64,000 bases of DNA, from the NCBI GenBank assembly GCA_963715485.1, contig OY970244.1:1612001-1676000 (forward strand), in the 5' to 3' direction. Of this stretch, positions 25,164 through 34,658 are shown piece by piece. Position 1 is the first letter of the stretch. Each line of letters starts with the position of its first letter. The notes below the pieces were generated by a model that saw only the letters and a program-made list of their open reading frames with translations, made no database searches and had not been told where the DNA came from. This stretch comes from SG8-30 sp963715485 (GTDB lineage Bacteria; Pseudomonadota; Gammaproteobacteria; Steroidobacterales; Steroidobacteraceae). Both the position numbers and the translations under genes were made by a program.

Positions 25164-27677
25164 GCGCGCAATTCGCGGTGCTGCGTGCGGTGGTGCTGGC
25201 GCGGCTGCGCGAGCAGCCCGGGCGGGTGCTGGTGACGGTGCTGGCCGTCGCCCTCGGCCTAGCGCTTGCCACCTCGGTCTACGTGATCAACGCCGGCGCG
25301 CTGAATGAGTTCGGGCTCGCTGCGCGCAAGCTGACAGGCGAGGCCGACGTCATCATCCGCGGTCCGCGTGCCGGCTTCGATGAGGCGCTTTATCCGCAGC
25401 TCGCACTCGATCCGGCCGTGACCGAGGCGAGTCCGGTCCTGGAACTCGACGTCGCTCCGCTGGGCGACCATCCGCCGCTCAAGGTGCTTGGCATCGATCC
25501 CTTCCGCGCGGTCCAGGTCCAGCGGCAGCTGGTAGCGGGACTCGGCGACAGACTGCTGGCGCTGTTCGAGCGTGACAGCATCGCACTCAGCGCTGCCGCG
25601 GCTGCGGAGCTGGACGTCTCCATCGGCGAGTCCCTGGTGCTGCGCCAGGGCGCAGGCGTGCGCGAAATGCGCGTAGTGCAGGTGCTGCCGGAATCGGCCT
25701 ACCCGCAACGCCTGGGCCTGATGGATATCGCGACGGCGCAGTGGACCTTCGACCGTTCCGGGTCGATCAACCGCCTCGACCTGAGGCTGGCGCCGGGCGT
25801 GGACGTCGGCCGTTTCCGTGCGCGGCTGGAAGGCTTGCTGCCGGCGGGCGTCAACTCGTCGGGACCGGATACGGAACGTGACCGCGCGGCCAACGTGACG
25901 CGAGCCTACCGGGTCAACCTGAACATGCTTGCCATGGTTGCGCTGCTCACCGGCGCATTCCTGGTATTCTCGACTCAGGCGCTGGCGATCCTGCGACGTC
26001 GCGCCTCGCTGGCGCTGTTGCGCGCGGTCGGGGTAACCCGGCTGCAGCTGGAACTGGCGCTGCTGGCCGAGGGCGTGCTGATCGGTGCAACGGGCTCGGC
26101 GCTCGGAGTCGGCCTGGGCCAGGCCGTCGCGACGTTTGCGCTGGCGGGCCTGGGCGGCGATCTCGGCGGCGGCTACTTCGGATCGATGTCGGTCAGCGCA
26201 AGGCCCGAGCCGCTGGCATTGCTGGCCTTCTTCGTCCTCGGAACCGCCGTCGCTGCGCTGGGCGCCTGGGCGCCAGCCCGCGAAGCGGCGCAGGCGCCAC
26301 CGGCACGTGCACTCAAGGCAGGTGATGCGGAGCAGGCGGCCAGCCGACTGCGGCCGACGTGGCCCGGGCTGGCCGTCATGTCGGTCGGCGTTGCCTGCGC
26401 CTTGCTGCCGCCTGTCCGCGGCGTGCCCGTATTCGGTTACCTGGCCGTTGCGGCGTTGCTGTTCGGCGGGATCATGCTGGTCCCGGCTACGGCGAGCCGG
26501 CTGCTCGGCGCCTTGCCACGGCCCACCGGCGCAACGCTGTCGACGGCGCTGGCGCAGTTGCGGGGCAGCGCTGGCCAGTCGGCCGTCAGCCTGGCGGCGA
26601 TCATCGTCAGCTTCAGCCTGATGGTGGCGATGGCGATCATGGTGCATTCGTTCCGCGAGTCCTTCGACCGTTGGCTTGGCGACGTCCTGCCCGCCGACCT
26701 GCACATGCGCGTCGCGCAGGCCGCCGACACTGCGTTCTGGTCGCCCGCGGAGCAGGCGGAAATTGCTGCAATCCCCGGGGTCGCGCGGGCGGAGTTCCGG
26801 CGCCAGCAGACTGTCTACCTGTCCGCCGGCCGCGAGCCGGTGGAAGTCATCGCGCGCGCCATGCACGATCCGTCCGTTTCCGCCGGCCTGCCGATGGTCG
26901 CCGGTGGGCGGAATTGACGCCGCTGAAACCGAGGACGTGGCCTGGATCTCCGAGGCCGCGCACGACCTGTATGGCCTCGGCGTGGGGGACAGTTTTGAAC
27001 TGCCCCTGGCTGGCCAGATGTTCCCGGTCGTTGTGGCCGGCATCTGGCGCGACTACAGCAGGCCCGCGGGCGCGATCGTCGTTGACCGTGACTGGTACGT
27101 TGCCCGGACCGGCGACCGCTCGGCGAGCCAGGGTGCAATCTGGCTCAAGCGCGGCGCAAGGCCCGCCGAGGTTGAGCAGCGGATCCGCGCCCATTTCGAA
27201 CGTGGCGATGCCCTGCAGCTGTATACCGGGCCGGCGCTGAAGGCGCTGTCGCTCAGGTATTTCGACCGCGCATTCGCCATCACCTACCTGCTCGAGGCCG
27301 TCGCGGTGCTGATCGGCCTGGTCGGCGTGAGTTTCGCTTTCAGCGCGCAGGCGCTCGCCCGGCGTGCAGAGTTCGGCATGCTCAGGCACGTGGGCATGCT
27401 GCGCCGGCAGGTGGTCGCGATGCTGGCGGGCGAGGGCGCGGTCCTGAGCGCCATTGGGGTGATCTATGGCCTGTTGCTGGGCTTCGTGCTGAGCCTGGTC
27501 CTGGTCTACGTCGTCAACCGCCAGTCCTTCAACTGGAGCATCGATCTCTCGATTCCATGGCTGCAGTTGGGCGCGGTCGCGCTGGTACTGATTGCCGCAG
27601 CGGGATTCACCGCGATCCTGAGCGGGCGTGCGGCCATGGGCATGTCGGCGCTGCGCGCTGTGCGGGAGGACTGGTGA
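25160..27677 (+). CDS. FtsX-like ABC permease, +1 shift
   Basis: Restored length about 838 residues, two FtsX domains each with extracytoplasmic parts. Membrane segments include VTVLAVALGLALATSVYVI, LNMLAMVALLTGAFLVFSTQ, LALLAFFVLGTAVAALGAW, LGAVALVLIAAAGFTAIL and VLSAIGVIYGLLLGFVLSLV. ALLRAVGVTRLQLELALLAE and MLRHVGMLRRQVVAMLAGEG are the paired coupling helices. One extra base at about 26911-26914 (after LPMVAGG) breaks the frame; IDAAETEDVAWISEAAHDLY follows in the next. It is translationally coupled to the ATPase and to the AttH-like gene downstream, as in AttEFGH-type export loci. Confidence 0.88.
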
Positions 27678-28807
27678 ACGGGGCACGGTCATGGAGGATG
27701 GGCTGGCTGGTCCTCGGGGCGTCGGCGTTGTCGTTCCTGCCGGGCGGGCTGGCGTCGACGCTGGCCGCCGAGCGCGACTACGTACGCTACCCGCCGGTTG
27801 TGGCGGGGCAGCCGGTAGAGTTTCCGCGGGATCACGGCAGCCACCCGGACTACCGCACCGAGTGGTGGTACGTGACCGGCTGGCTACAGACAGAAGCCGG
27901 GGAGCCACTGGGTTTCCAGGTGACCTTCTTCCGTACGCGGCCGGACGTGCCGCAGGACAACCCCAGTGCGTTCGCTCCGCGCCAGCTGATCATCGCGCAT
28001 GCGGCCCTGAGCGACCCGGCGTTCGGCCGGCTGCGGCACGCCCAGCGGATCGCCCGTGCCATGCCCGGGCTCGCCGGCGCGGCGACAGGGGAGACCGACG
28101 TCCGGCTCGGTGACTGGTTCCTGTCTCGGGAGCTGCCGGGCTACCGAACCCGGTTATCCGGGGACGATTTCGCACTGGACCTTTTCCTGGAACCGACCCA
28201 GCTTGCCATGATGAACGGCATCGAGGGGTACAGCCAGAAAAGCCCGGATGCCGCCGCGGCCAGCTTTTACTACAGCATTCCCCAATTGCGGGTGCGTGGC
28301 CGGGTCAGCCGCGACGGGGTCGACGTCGGAGTGAGCGGCTCGGCATGGCTCGACCACGAGTGGTCGACGGCACTGCTTGACTCGCGGGTATCCGGTTGGG
28401 ACTGGGTCGGCATCAACCTTGATGATGGCGGCGCGCTGATGGCATTCCGCATGCGGGACCGGAACGGCAGCGAACTCTGGGCGGGCGGGACGCTGCGCCG
28501 TGCGGGCGGCAGCGCCACGAGCTTCGGCCCCGGGGAGGTCGAGTTCGCGCCCGGCCGCCGCTGGCGATCGCCGCGAACCTCGATCGAGTACCCGGTGACT
28601 TGGCGGGTCCAGGCCGGGCCACTGCAAGTGGAGCTGGAGCCTTTGCTCGACGACCAGGAGAGCGACTCGCGTGCGACAACCGGCGCAGTGTACTGGGAGG
28701 GCGCCGTGCGGGCGCTCACGGACGGAAAGCTGGTGGGCCAGGGCTACCTGGAACTGACAGGCTACGGCGAGCCGCTAAGGCTTCCCGGTGACGATCCCGG
28801 GACCTAG
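27674..28807 (+). CDS. CrtC/AttH-like secreted lipocalin-fold protein
   Basis: A protein of about 377 residues with an N-terminal signal (WMGWLVLGASALSFLPGG region). HPDYRTEWWYVTGWLQTEAG, GFQVTFFRTRP and WLDHEWSTALLDS match carotenoid 1,2-hydratase/AttH proteins (two lipocalin-like domains). GTG 27674 overlaps the permease TGA; ATG 27698 is a possible alternative. In Att loci this protein is exported or works with the ABC pair on an unknown, probably lipid, substrate. There are no carotenoid genes nearby, so hydratase activity is unlikely. Confidence 0.85.
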   Translation: MNGARSWRMGWLVLGASALSFLPGGLASTLAAERDYVRYPPVVAGQPVEFPRDHGSHPDYRTEWWYVTGWLQTEAGEPLGFQVTFFRTRPDVPQDNPSAFAPRQLIIAHAALSDPAFGRLRHAQRIARAMPGLAGAATGETDVRLGDWFLSRELPGYRTRLSGDDFALDLFLEPTQLAMMNGIEGYSQKSPDAAAASFYYSIPQLRVRGRVSRDGVDVGVSGSAWLDHEWSTALLDSRVSGWDWVGINLDDGGALMAFRMRDRNGSELWAGGTLRRAGGSATSFGPGEVEFAPGRRWRSPRTSIEYPVTWRVQAGPLQVELEPLLDDQESDSRATTGAVYWEGAVRALTDGKLVGQGYLELTGYGEPLRLPGDDPGT

Positions 28808-28834
28808 CCACGCGCTACGGAATTGGGCGGGGCG

Positions 28835-29209
28835 TTACCTGCTCTTGCGCCGTGACGGCCGCTTGGCGGCCCGTCCCCTGGCCATGTCGTTCATCACCAG
28901 CAGCATCGCTTCCCGTCGCGGGGCGTCGAGCCTCTCCCACAGACGCAGCATACGTTGTGTGTCCCGGTCGAATCCGGTGATCGGCTGCAACGCGTTGTCG
29001 GTAAACGTGCGGAGCGATTCGTAGTCGATGCCAAGCTGCTTTGCCAGCTTGCGGACTTCGGCCGGACGGGTCGGTACGGATCGGATCAGTTGTGCGACGG
29101 TGGCCGGTGTGGTGCCCAGCACCCGCGCCAGTTCGATGGGTGAGTAGCCCAGTTCAACCGCTTTCTTGAGCCAGTCCGGAAACAATGTCGCGCTGGTGTT
29201 CTGGGTCAT
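28835..29209 (-). CDS. Small helix-turn-helix-like protein
   Basis: The 124-residue protein reads LFPDWLKKAVELGYSPIELA and RVLGTTPATVAQLIRS, a helix-turn-helix-like segment, then PAEVRKLAKQLGIDYESLR. The C-terminus AKRPSRRKSR is strongly basic. GAGGTAGATCG gives a ribosome site for ATG 29209. No ligand-binding domain is present. It may be a DNA-binding regulator of modest size; target unknown. It converges on the AttH-like gene. Confidence 0.65.
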   Translation of the reverse strand: MTQNTSATLFPDWLKKAVELGYSPIELARVLGTTPATVAQLIRSVPTRPAEVRKLAKQLGIDYESLRTFTDNALQPITGFDRDTQRMLRLWERLDAPRREAMLLVMNDMARGRAAKRPSRRKSR

Positions 29210-29326
29210 CGATCTACCTCACGGCCCTGGTGCGGATGCCGGGGCAGTAACGTCCGCGGCAGCATGCTGGTTTCGCTCATGCTAACCGGAGGGGCTGACG
29301 GTTGTAACCGGGGCGTCCGCGCGGGA

Positions 29327-30970
29327 TCACGGGCTGGGACGCGACCCGAATTCGAATCGATCGGCCAGTACTCGTGCAAGTGGCTCGTCCCGATCGTAGA
29401 TGTCACGCTTGAATACCACTCGCCCGTCGTCATCTTCATCGACGGTCCAGTAGATCAGCAGCAGGCGGACCGGTCGGGGCAGCCGGATGGTGCGCGTTTG
29501 CGCGGCATCCACGGCACGCTGCAATGCGGCCGCGTCCCACTCCGGGTCGGCCAGCAGCCTCTCGACCAGCTCGAATGGCTTTTCCACCCGGATACATCCG
29601 GAGCTGAAGGCGCGATCGTCCTTCTCGAACAACGAACGACTCGGCGTGTCGTGCAAGTACACGAGGTATGGGTTGGGGAACATTATCTTGACTCGTCCCA
29701 GCGCGTTGTCCGCACCCGCTGCCTGCCTGACGAAATAGGGCAGGTTGTTGCCCGTGTACCGATCCCAGCTGACCGAAGACGGGTCGATCCGCCGGCCATT
29801 TCGGTCGAAGACCTCGAGGCCCTTCCTGGCGAGATAGGTAGGGTCCTTTCGTACGGCCGGGAGGACGTCCTTCTGCAGGATTCCCGGCGGCACTGTCCAG
29901 GTAGGATTGACGACGACGTGATCGATTTCGGACTTGAAGATCGGCGTCTGCCGGTATGGCCGGCCGACCTGCACGCGAGAGGTCCAGGTTACCTTGTGGT
30001 TCTGGACGTAGCGCAATTCGTAGCCGGCGATGTCGATGATCACCAGGTCCTCGTCGTTGATTTCGTGCAACACGTGCCGGCCGCGCTCGAGGTTGACCCT
30101 GATCTGCCTGATTCGCGCCTCGACCGGGACGTTCAGCTCTGCAAGAGTCGCCGGGCCGATCTCGGCATCGGTGGTCAGTCGATGGCGCTCCTGGAAGGAG
30201 CGCACGGCCGCCGCCAGCGGCTCATCGTAGAGTTCGTCGTCCAGCGGCTGATCGGCCAGGTCTCCGGTGACGACCAGCCGCCTACGCAGCGCCATGACGC
30301 GCGGGTCGCTCATGCCGGGCTTGAGGGTTTCACCTGCGGGTACCATCGGCCAGCCGCCATTGGCCGCGATCTGGCGGTAGCGTCGCAGGATGTCCCGGCC
30401 ATGCGCATACATCCAGTGAGCAGGTCGGACCGCGTCGACGGCCGCGCGCAGTCGCCCCGAAGTGATGGCCTCCCGGACGAAATCCACGGCCTGGCGGCCG
30501 CTGATCTCGCGGGTCGAAAAATTCCAGGTCGGCTCCAGCGACTGTGGGTCGACCTTGCCGAAGTAGAGGTGATACAGCAGCAGCGTGTAGGCGTCGGTTG
30601 CGACGATGTCCAGGTCGGCCAGGTTGGCGGCGGTGGGGTTGGCGTGGGCAGTCGGCCAGAGGCGGGCCAGCGGCGTCAGGTGATAGTCGACGGGGGACAG
30701 GCCGTCCTCGTAGCTCTCCTGGACCAGCGTAATCAGTTCCCGGACCTTGTCCGGGTCGCGCCACAGCGGCTGGTAGCCAACGTCGCCATAGATCAGCGGC
30801 AGGCCGACGGTCGAGACAATTTCCGCACCGGCGATCGTCAGCCGGCCCGTCTGGGACTGGAAGTCGACCCGCTCGCTGATGGCTTCGACCAGTGGGTCGG
30901 CGCTGGCAATCGCCGGATTGGCGGTCACCTGCAGCGTTGCGCCGACGATCAGTGCGACTAGAAATTTCAT
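29327..30970 (-). CDS. L,D-transpeptidase of the YcbB/LdtD type
   Basis: About 547 residues with a signal peptide (MKFLVALIVGATLQVTANPA). An N-terminal scaffold domain reads GYQPLWRDPDKVRELITLVQ, then comes a peptidoglycan-binding segment (MSDPRVMALRRRLVVTGDL ... VRSFQERHRLTTDAEIGPAT). The YkuD catalytic domain has YLVYLHDTPSRSLFEKDDRA and FSSGCIRVEKP (catalytic Cys). It forms 3-3 peptidoglycan cross-links, or with related enzymes anchors lipoproteins, in the periplasm. ATG 30970 starts the signal peptide; upstream codons in frame show none. Length and order match YcbB. Confidence 0.92.
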   Translation of the reverse strand: MKFLVALIVGATLQVTANPAIASADPLVEAISERVDFQSQTGRLTIAGAEIVSTVGLPLIYGDVGYQPLWRDPDKVRELITLVQESYEDGLSPVDYHLTPLARLWPTAHANPTAANLADLDIVATDAYTLLLYHLYFGKVDPQSLEPTWNFSTREISGRQAVDFVREAITSGRLRAAVDAVRPAHWMYAHGRDILRRYRQIAANGGWPMVPAGETLKPGMSDPRVMALRRRLVVTGDLADQPLDDELYDEPLAAAVRSFQERHRLTTDAEIGPATLAELNVPVEARIRQIRVNLERGRHVLHEINDEDLVIIDIAGYELRYVQNHKVTWTSRVQVGRPYRQTPIFKSEIDHVVVNPTWTVPPGILQKDVLPAVRKDPTYLARKGLEVFDRNGRRIDPSSVSWDRYTGNNLPYFVRQAAGADNALGRVKIMFPNPYLVYLHDTPSRSLFEKDDRAFSSGCIRVEKPFELVERLLADPEWDAAALQRAVDAAQTRTIRLPRPVRLLLIYWTVDEDDDGRVVFKRDIYDRDEPLARVLADRFEFGSRPSP

Positions 30971-31115
30971 GTGAAGGGAGTCCTCGCCTGGGCCCTGCCA
31001 TGCCGGCGCCTGCGAGATAGCGCGGGCGCATCGGCTCGTCCAGACGACAGGGATTGTATGGATCGGGGGCCCCGTTACAAGGCTACCAGCGTGGAGGCAA
31101 CGCCCGCAGGCTCGG

Positions 31116-32990
31116 TCATTCGAACAGACTGGACAATCCTGAGTCACCCGTCAGGCGCGCGACTTCGGCGGCAGTCAGGCTGTCGGCATTGCGCAGCCGG
31201 GTGCTGGCGCCAGCTGCCAGCAGCATTTTCGCGCACTCGATGCAGCGTGCCTTGACGGCCAGGATCAGCGCCGTGTCCTGGTGACTATTGACGGCATTGA
31301 TGTCGCCCGCCTTGCCAACCAGCAGCCGGACGGCACTGGCGTGGCCCGCCGCCGCTGCCACATGCAGCGCGGTATTGCCGCTAAGCGAAGCAACTCGTGC
31401 GTCGGCTCCAGCGTTCAGCAGCACCTTGATCACGCCCTCCAGGCCTCGCGCCGCCGCGGCGGCCAGCGCGGTCGTACCCTCGGTATCGGCGCCATCGATC
31501 GGAGACTTCCCGGCCAGCCGACGAACGGAGTCGATGGCTCCCTGGCTGGCGGCGTACCAGAGCGCGCTCCGACCGCGCTGGTCGACCATGTTGGCGCGTG
31601 CGCCTGCATCGAGCAGCGCGGCGACCAGGCGATCGTCCCCGGCGGATGCCGCGGCGATGAGGGCGGTGTCACCGCCTGAATCCGAGGCGTCGATCGCGGC
31701 GCCGGCCCTGACCAGCGGGCCAACCAGCTCAGCCTGTCGCGACTCGACCGCCAGCAACAAGGGGCTCTTGCCGGTTCCTTGTGGACTCCGGACATTCGCT
31801 CCGCCTTGTATCAATGGCAGCGCCGCGGCCGGGTGCCCGGCCCGGAGCGCATGACCGAGCGCAGTCCAGCCGTCCGCATCCTTTGCGTCGACCGTTGCGC
31901 CGGCTGCGAGCAGCCGGCTGACTGCCTCGCCCTTGCCCGCAGCGGCTGCAATGGCCAGTGCCGACATGCCCTGGAGATCCTTCGCATCGACGTCGTCGCG
32001 TGCAGCGACTCTTGCGTCGATGGACTCGAGGTCACCCCGCTCGGCCGCAATCATCAGAGGCGATCGGCCTGCGTAGAGCGCCCCGGTGGCGACCGGGCCG
32101 GACGGCGCGCGTGGCGCAGCGACCCCGAGGCGGCTCGCAAGTTGGGTGTGGCCGGCCCGCGCGGCGAAATCGCCGGCCGTCAGTCCCGCGGCATCACGCA
32201 AGCCGGTGTCCGCGCCGGCTGCAACCAGGCGCTCGGCAAGGTCAGTGAATCCGGCGCGCGCGGCAACCATCAACGGCGTCACGCCGCTGTTGTTCGCCAG
32301 GTTGACGGGAGCGTCAGCCGCGACCAGCAGGTCCACGGTCTCGGCGTTATTGGCGCGCACCGCAAGCAGCAAGGCCGTATCGCCATTGCGATCGCGGCTC
32401 GCCACGGTCGCGCCGTGCTCGAGCAGTTCGCGGGTCACGTCGGGGTGAGCGGCCTCCGCGGCCAGCATGAGCGGCGTCCGGCCGTACTCGTCGGGGACGT
32501 CGACTGGCAGCTGTTGCAGCAGCCTGCGCACCTCGGCCAGATCACCCGCCCGGGCAGCCCGTAACAGGATTTCGGGTGCCGTCTTGTCCGGAACGACCCC
32601 GGCCGTGGGCTTGACCGGCGCCGGTTCATGTCCGCCGGCGGCCGCGATCTCGCGCCATTGCTCGGCGGGACGAACCGAACCCGTGCACTCGCCCGCATCC
32701 AGCATGGAGGCCAGGCTCGCGGCTGCCCGGACGTAGCCCGCCAGGGCCGACCGCTCGAGCAGCCGGCAGGCCTCTGGCAGGTCCTGGCTGATGCCCCGGC
32801 CGAAGCGCTGCAGTTGAGCCAGCATGAAGGAGGCTTCAGGGTCGCCGGCGGCCGCCGGAGCACGGAGCAATTCCGCCGCGCGTTCGTACTGGTGACGGCG
32901 CACCGCGTCGCGCGCCGGCTCCAGGTCGGCTGCGAGAGCCGGCATCGAGGCTGCGAGCAGCGCGCTTATCAGGAAAGTCGCCCGACGCAT
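31116..32990 (-). CDS. Periplasmic Sel1 plus ankyrin-repeat protein
   Basis: About 624 residues. A signal peptide (MRRATFLISALLAASMPALA) is followed by one or two Sel1-like units (AAGDPEASFMLAQLQRFGRG, LAGYVRAAASLASM) and then about 15 ankyrin repeats of roughly 33 residues (GRTPLMLAAEAAHPDV, GDTALLLAVRANNAE, GNTALHVAAAAGHASA). The ATG at 32990 overlaps the stop of the preceding 4Fe-4S/FAD gene (TGATG), so the two are coupled. Ankyrin proteins in the periplasm are scaffolds. The operon link to a redox protein and the nearby cytochromes suggests it organises or protects an electron-transfer complex; that role is inferred. Confidence 0.87.
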   Translation of the reverse strand: MRRATFLISALLAASMPALAADLEPARDAVRRHQYERAAELLRAPAAAGDPEASFMLAQLQRFGRGISQDLPEACRLLERSALAGYVRAAASLASMLDAGECTGSVRPAEQWREIAAAGGHEPAPVKPTAGVVPDKTAPEILLRAARAGDLAEVRRLLQQLPVDVPDEYGRTPLMLAAEAAHPDVTRELLEHGATVASRDRNGDTALLLAVRANNAETVDLLVAADAPVNLANNSGVTPLMVAARAGFTDLAERLVAAGADTGLRDAAGLTAGDFAARAGHTQLASRLGVAAPRAPSGPVATGALYAGRSPLMIAAERGDLESIDARVAARDDVDAKDLQGMSALAIAAAAGKGEAVSRLLAAGATVDAKDADGWTALGHALRAGHPAAALPLIQGGANVRSPQGTGKSPLLLAVESRQAELVGPLVRAGAAIDASDSGGDTALIAAASAGDDRLVAALLDAGARANMVDQRGRSALWYAASQGAIDSVRRLAGKSPIDGADTEGTTALAAAAARGLEGVIKVLLNAGADARVASLSGNTALHVAAAAGHASAVRLLVGKAGDINAVNSHQDTALILAVKARCIECAKMLLAAGASTRLRNADSLTAAEVARLTGDSGLSSLFE

Positions 32991-34291
32991 CAAGCCGTCC
33001 CGTACTTGGTGTCTATTTCGATGCCGATCGACTTGAGGAATTCAGTCGGTAGCACGCCGCCGGCGCTGACGATCACCGCGTCGTTTCGGCTTTCGAACGC
33101 CTGTCCGTCGTGGGTCATGGCAACGGAGTCAGGACCAATCGATCGAACCTGCGACTTCAGCATCAGCCGCAGCCGCCCGTTCCTTTCGGCATTGGTGATG
33201 CGCTCCCGGTTCTTCGGCTTGGCGCGGCCAAAGGCTTCGCCGCGGTAGGAGAGCGTGACGCTGCCGGATTCGTTGACCTCGGCAATGCTGGCGGCTGCCT
33301 CGAGCGCGCTGTCGCCGCCCCCGACCACCAGGACGTGCTTACCGATGTACTGCTCGGGCTCGATCAGGCGGTAGACGACCTTGGGCAGGTCCTCGCCCGG
33401 GACGCCGAGCTTCCGTGGCGTGCCGCGGCGGCCGATGGACAGCAGCACCGACCGGGCCCGGTACTCGTTCTTGCTGCTCCTGACCAGGAAGCCGCCGTCG
33501 ATTGGCGTGATGGAGGAGACCGGCTCGTTGCAGTTGAGCTTCAACCCCACTTTCCGCTCGATGTCCTGCCATAGCTCCAGCAGTTCTTCCTTGGAAGTCG
33601 TACGCAGCTTCACGTCGCCGACGATGGGCAGGCGCGCAGGTTGCGTCATCACGATCTTGCCGCGCGGATACTGGAATACGCAGCCGCCCAGCGACTCCTG
33701 CTCCAGGGTCACGAAACGCATCTTGCGCTCGAGCGCGGCCAGGGATGCGGCGAATCCGGCGGGTCCGGCGCCGACGATCACGAGATCCAGTCCGTCACCG
33801 TTGTGTGGCCGGCGGGCATGAATCTGCTCAACCGCCTGTCGACCCTGCTCGACAGCGTTGCGGATCAGTCCCATGCCTCCCAGCTCGCCGGCGATGAACA
33901 TGCCCGGCACGTTGGTCTCGAACCACGGTGTCACGCGTGGCAGGTCGACGCCGCGCGTGGCCGTGCCGAACACCAGCTGGATGGCGCCGACCGGGCAGGC
34001 AGCCTTGCACGCGCCGTGACCGATGCACTCGGTCGGTCCGATGAGCTGGGCCTTGCTGTCGATCAGGCCGAGCACCTGGTGTTCGGGTTGCTCTGGACAG
34101 GCCATGACGCAGGCGCCGCAGCCGATGCACTGCAGCGGGTCGATGACGGGGTGCAGGGAAGCGGGTTCGTTGAGGCCAGCCTCCATGGCGAGCTGGTGCG
34201 CCTCGCGGCTGGCCAGATGATGACGATGCCGGCGCCAGGAGAACCAGGCAATCATGACCGCGATCGGTACCAGGTAGACGAGCAGTTCCAT
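32990..34291 (-). CDS. 4Fe-4S / FAD pyridine-nucleotide oxidoreductase
   Basis: The 433-residue protein has an N-terminal membrane segment (LLVYLVPIAVMIAWFSW), a ferredoxin domain (CIGCGACVMACPEQPEH and CIGHGACKAACPVGAI) and an FAD/NAD(P) reductase part with LVIVGAGPAGFAASLAALE and HVLVVGGGDSALEAAASIAE. In the second cluster motif the second Cys is His (CxxHxxCxxxCP). There is no thioredoxin-reductase CxxC; GCVFQYPRGKIVMTQP resembles YpdA-like reductases. It probably passes electrons from NAD(P)H to the iron-sulfur domain at the inner membrane. Divergent to the cytochrome genes. ATG 34291 gives the membrane anchor. Confidence 0.87.
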   Translation of the reverse strand: MELLVYLVPIAVMIAWFSWRRHRHHLASREAHQLAMEAGLNEPASLHPVIDPLQCIGCGACVMACPEQPEHQVLGLIDSKAQLIGPTECIGHGACKAACPVGAIQLVFGTATRGVDLPRVTPWFETNVPGMFIAGELGGMGLIRNAVEQGRQAVEQIHARRPHNGDGLDLVIVGAGPAGFAASLAALERKMRFVTLEQESLGGCVFQYPRGKIVMTQPARLPIVGDVKLRTTSKEELLELWQDIERKVGLKLNCNEPVSSITPIDGGFLVRSSKNEYRARSVLLSIGRRGTPRKLGVPGEDLPKVVYRLIEPEQYIGKHVLVVGGGDSALEAAASIAEVNESGSVTLSYRGEAFGRAKPKNRERITNAERNGRLRLMLKSQVRSIGPDSVAMTHDGQAFESRNDAVIVSAGGVLPTEFLKSIGIEIDTKYGTA

Positions 34292-34658
34292 CTGAATTTG
34301 ATCTCGCTCGAAAGGCACACCGGGGCAGGGGTGGCGTCCGGCCCTCGACTGAAGGACGGACTCGCAACTTCCCGGTTGCCCGGTCGTGTGTCAATTAGGT
34401 GGCCCGGAATTCGAGAGCCGCCTCACAGCGGCATCGCCGCAGACGAGCCCATCAGCAATGTGAATGAAACTCGTTCGCATCTGATGGATCCAGGTGTCTG
34501 CGTCCCGCGACACCTGCGAGATATGCGACGCAGGTTAACTACACCATCTTACCCGTTGCTTAGGATCGCGAAGAGCTGGAGTCTCTTGACATATCACGCG
34601 GTCAAGGGTCCGTGGCTGCCAGGCTGCTTGAAGCCGGCCGAGCCGAAGGGAGAGTTAG
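34292..34658. other. Divergent control region of the cytochrome cluster
   Basis: This 367-base gap separates the two halves of the cluster. TTGACA at 34586-34591 is a good -35 candidate on the plus strand but no matching -10 is at the right distance. No CRP/FNR-type dyad or small gene is convincing. Confidence 0.4.

Noticed and set aside
34586..34620. Full sigma-70 promoter ahead of the cytochrome operon
   Set aside because: TTGACA is perfect, but no acceptable -10 lies 16-18 bases downstream, so only the -35-like match is noted.
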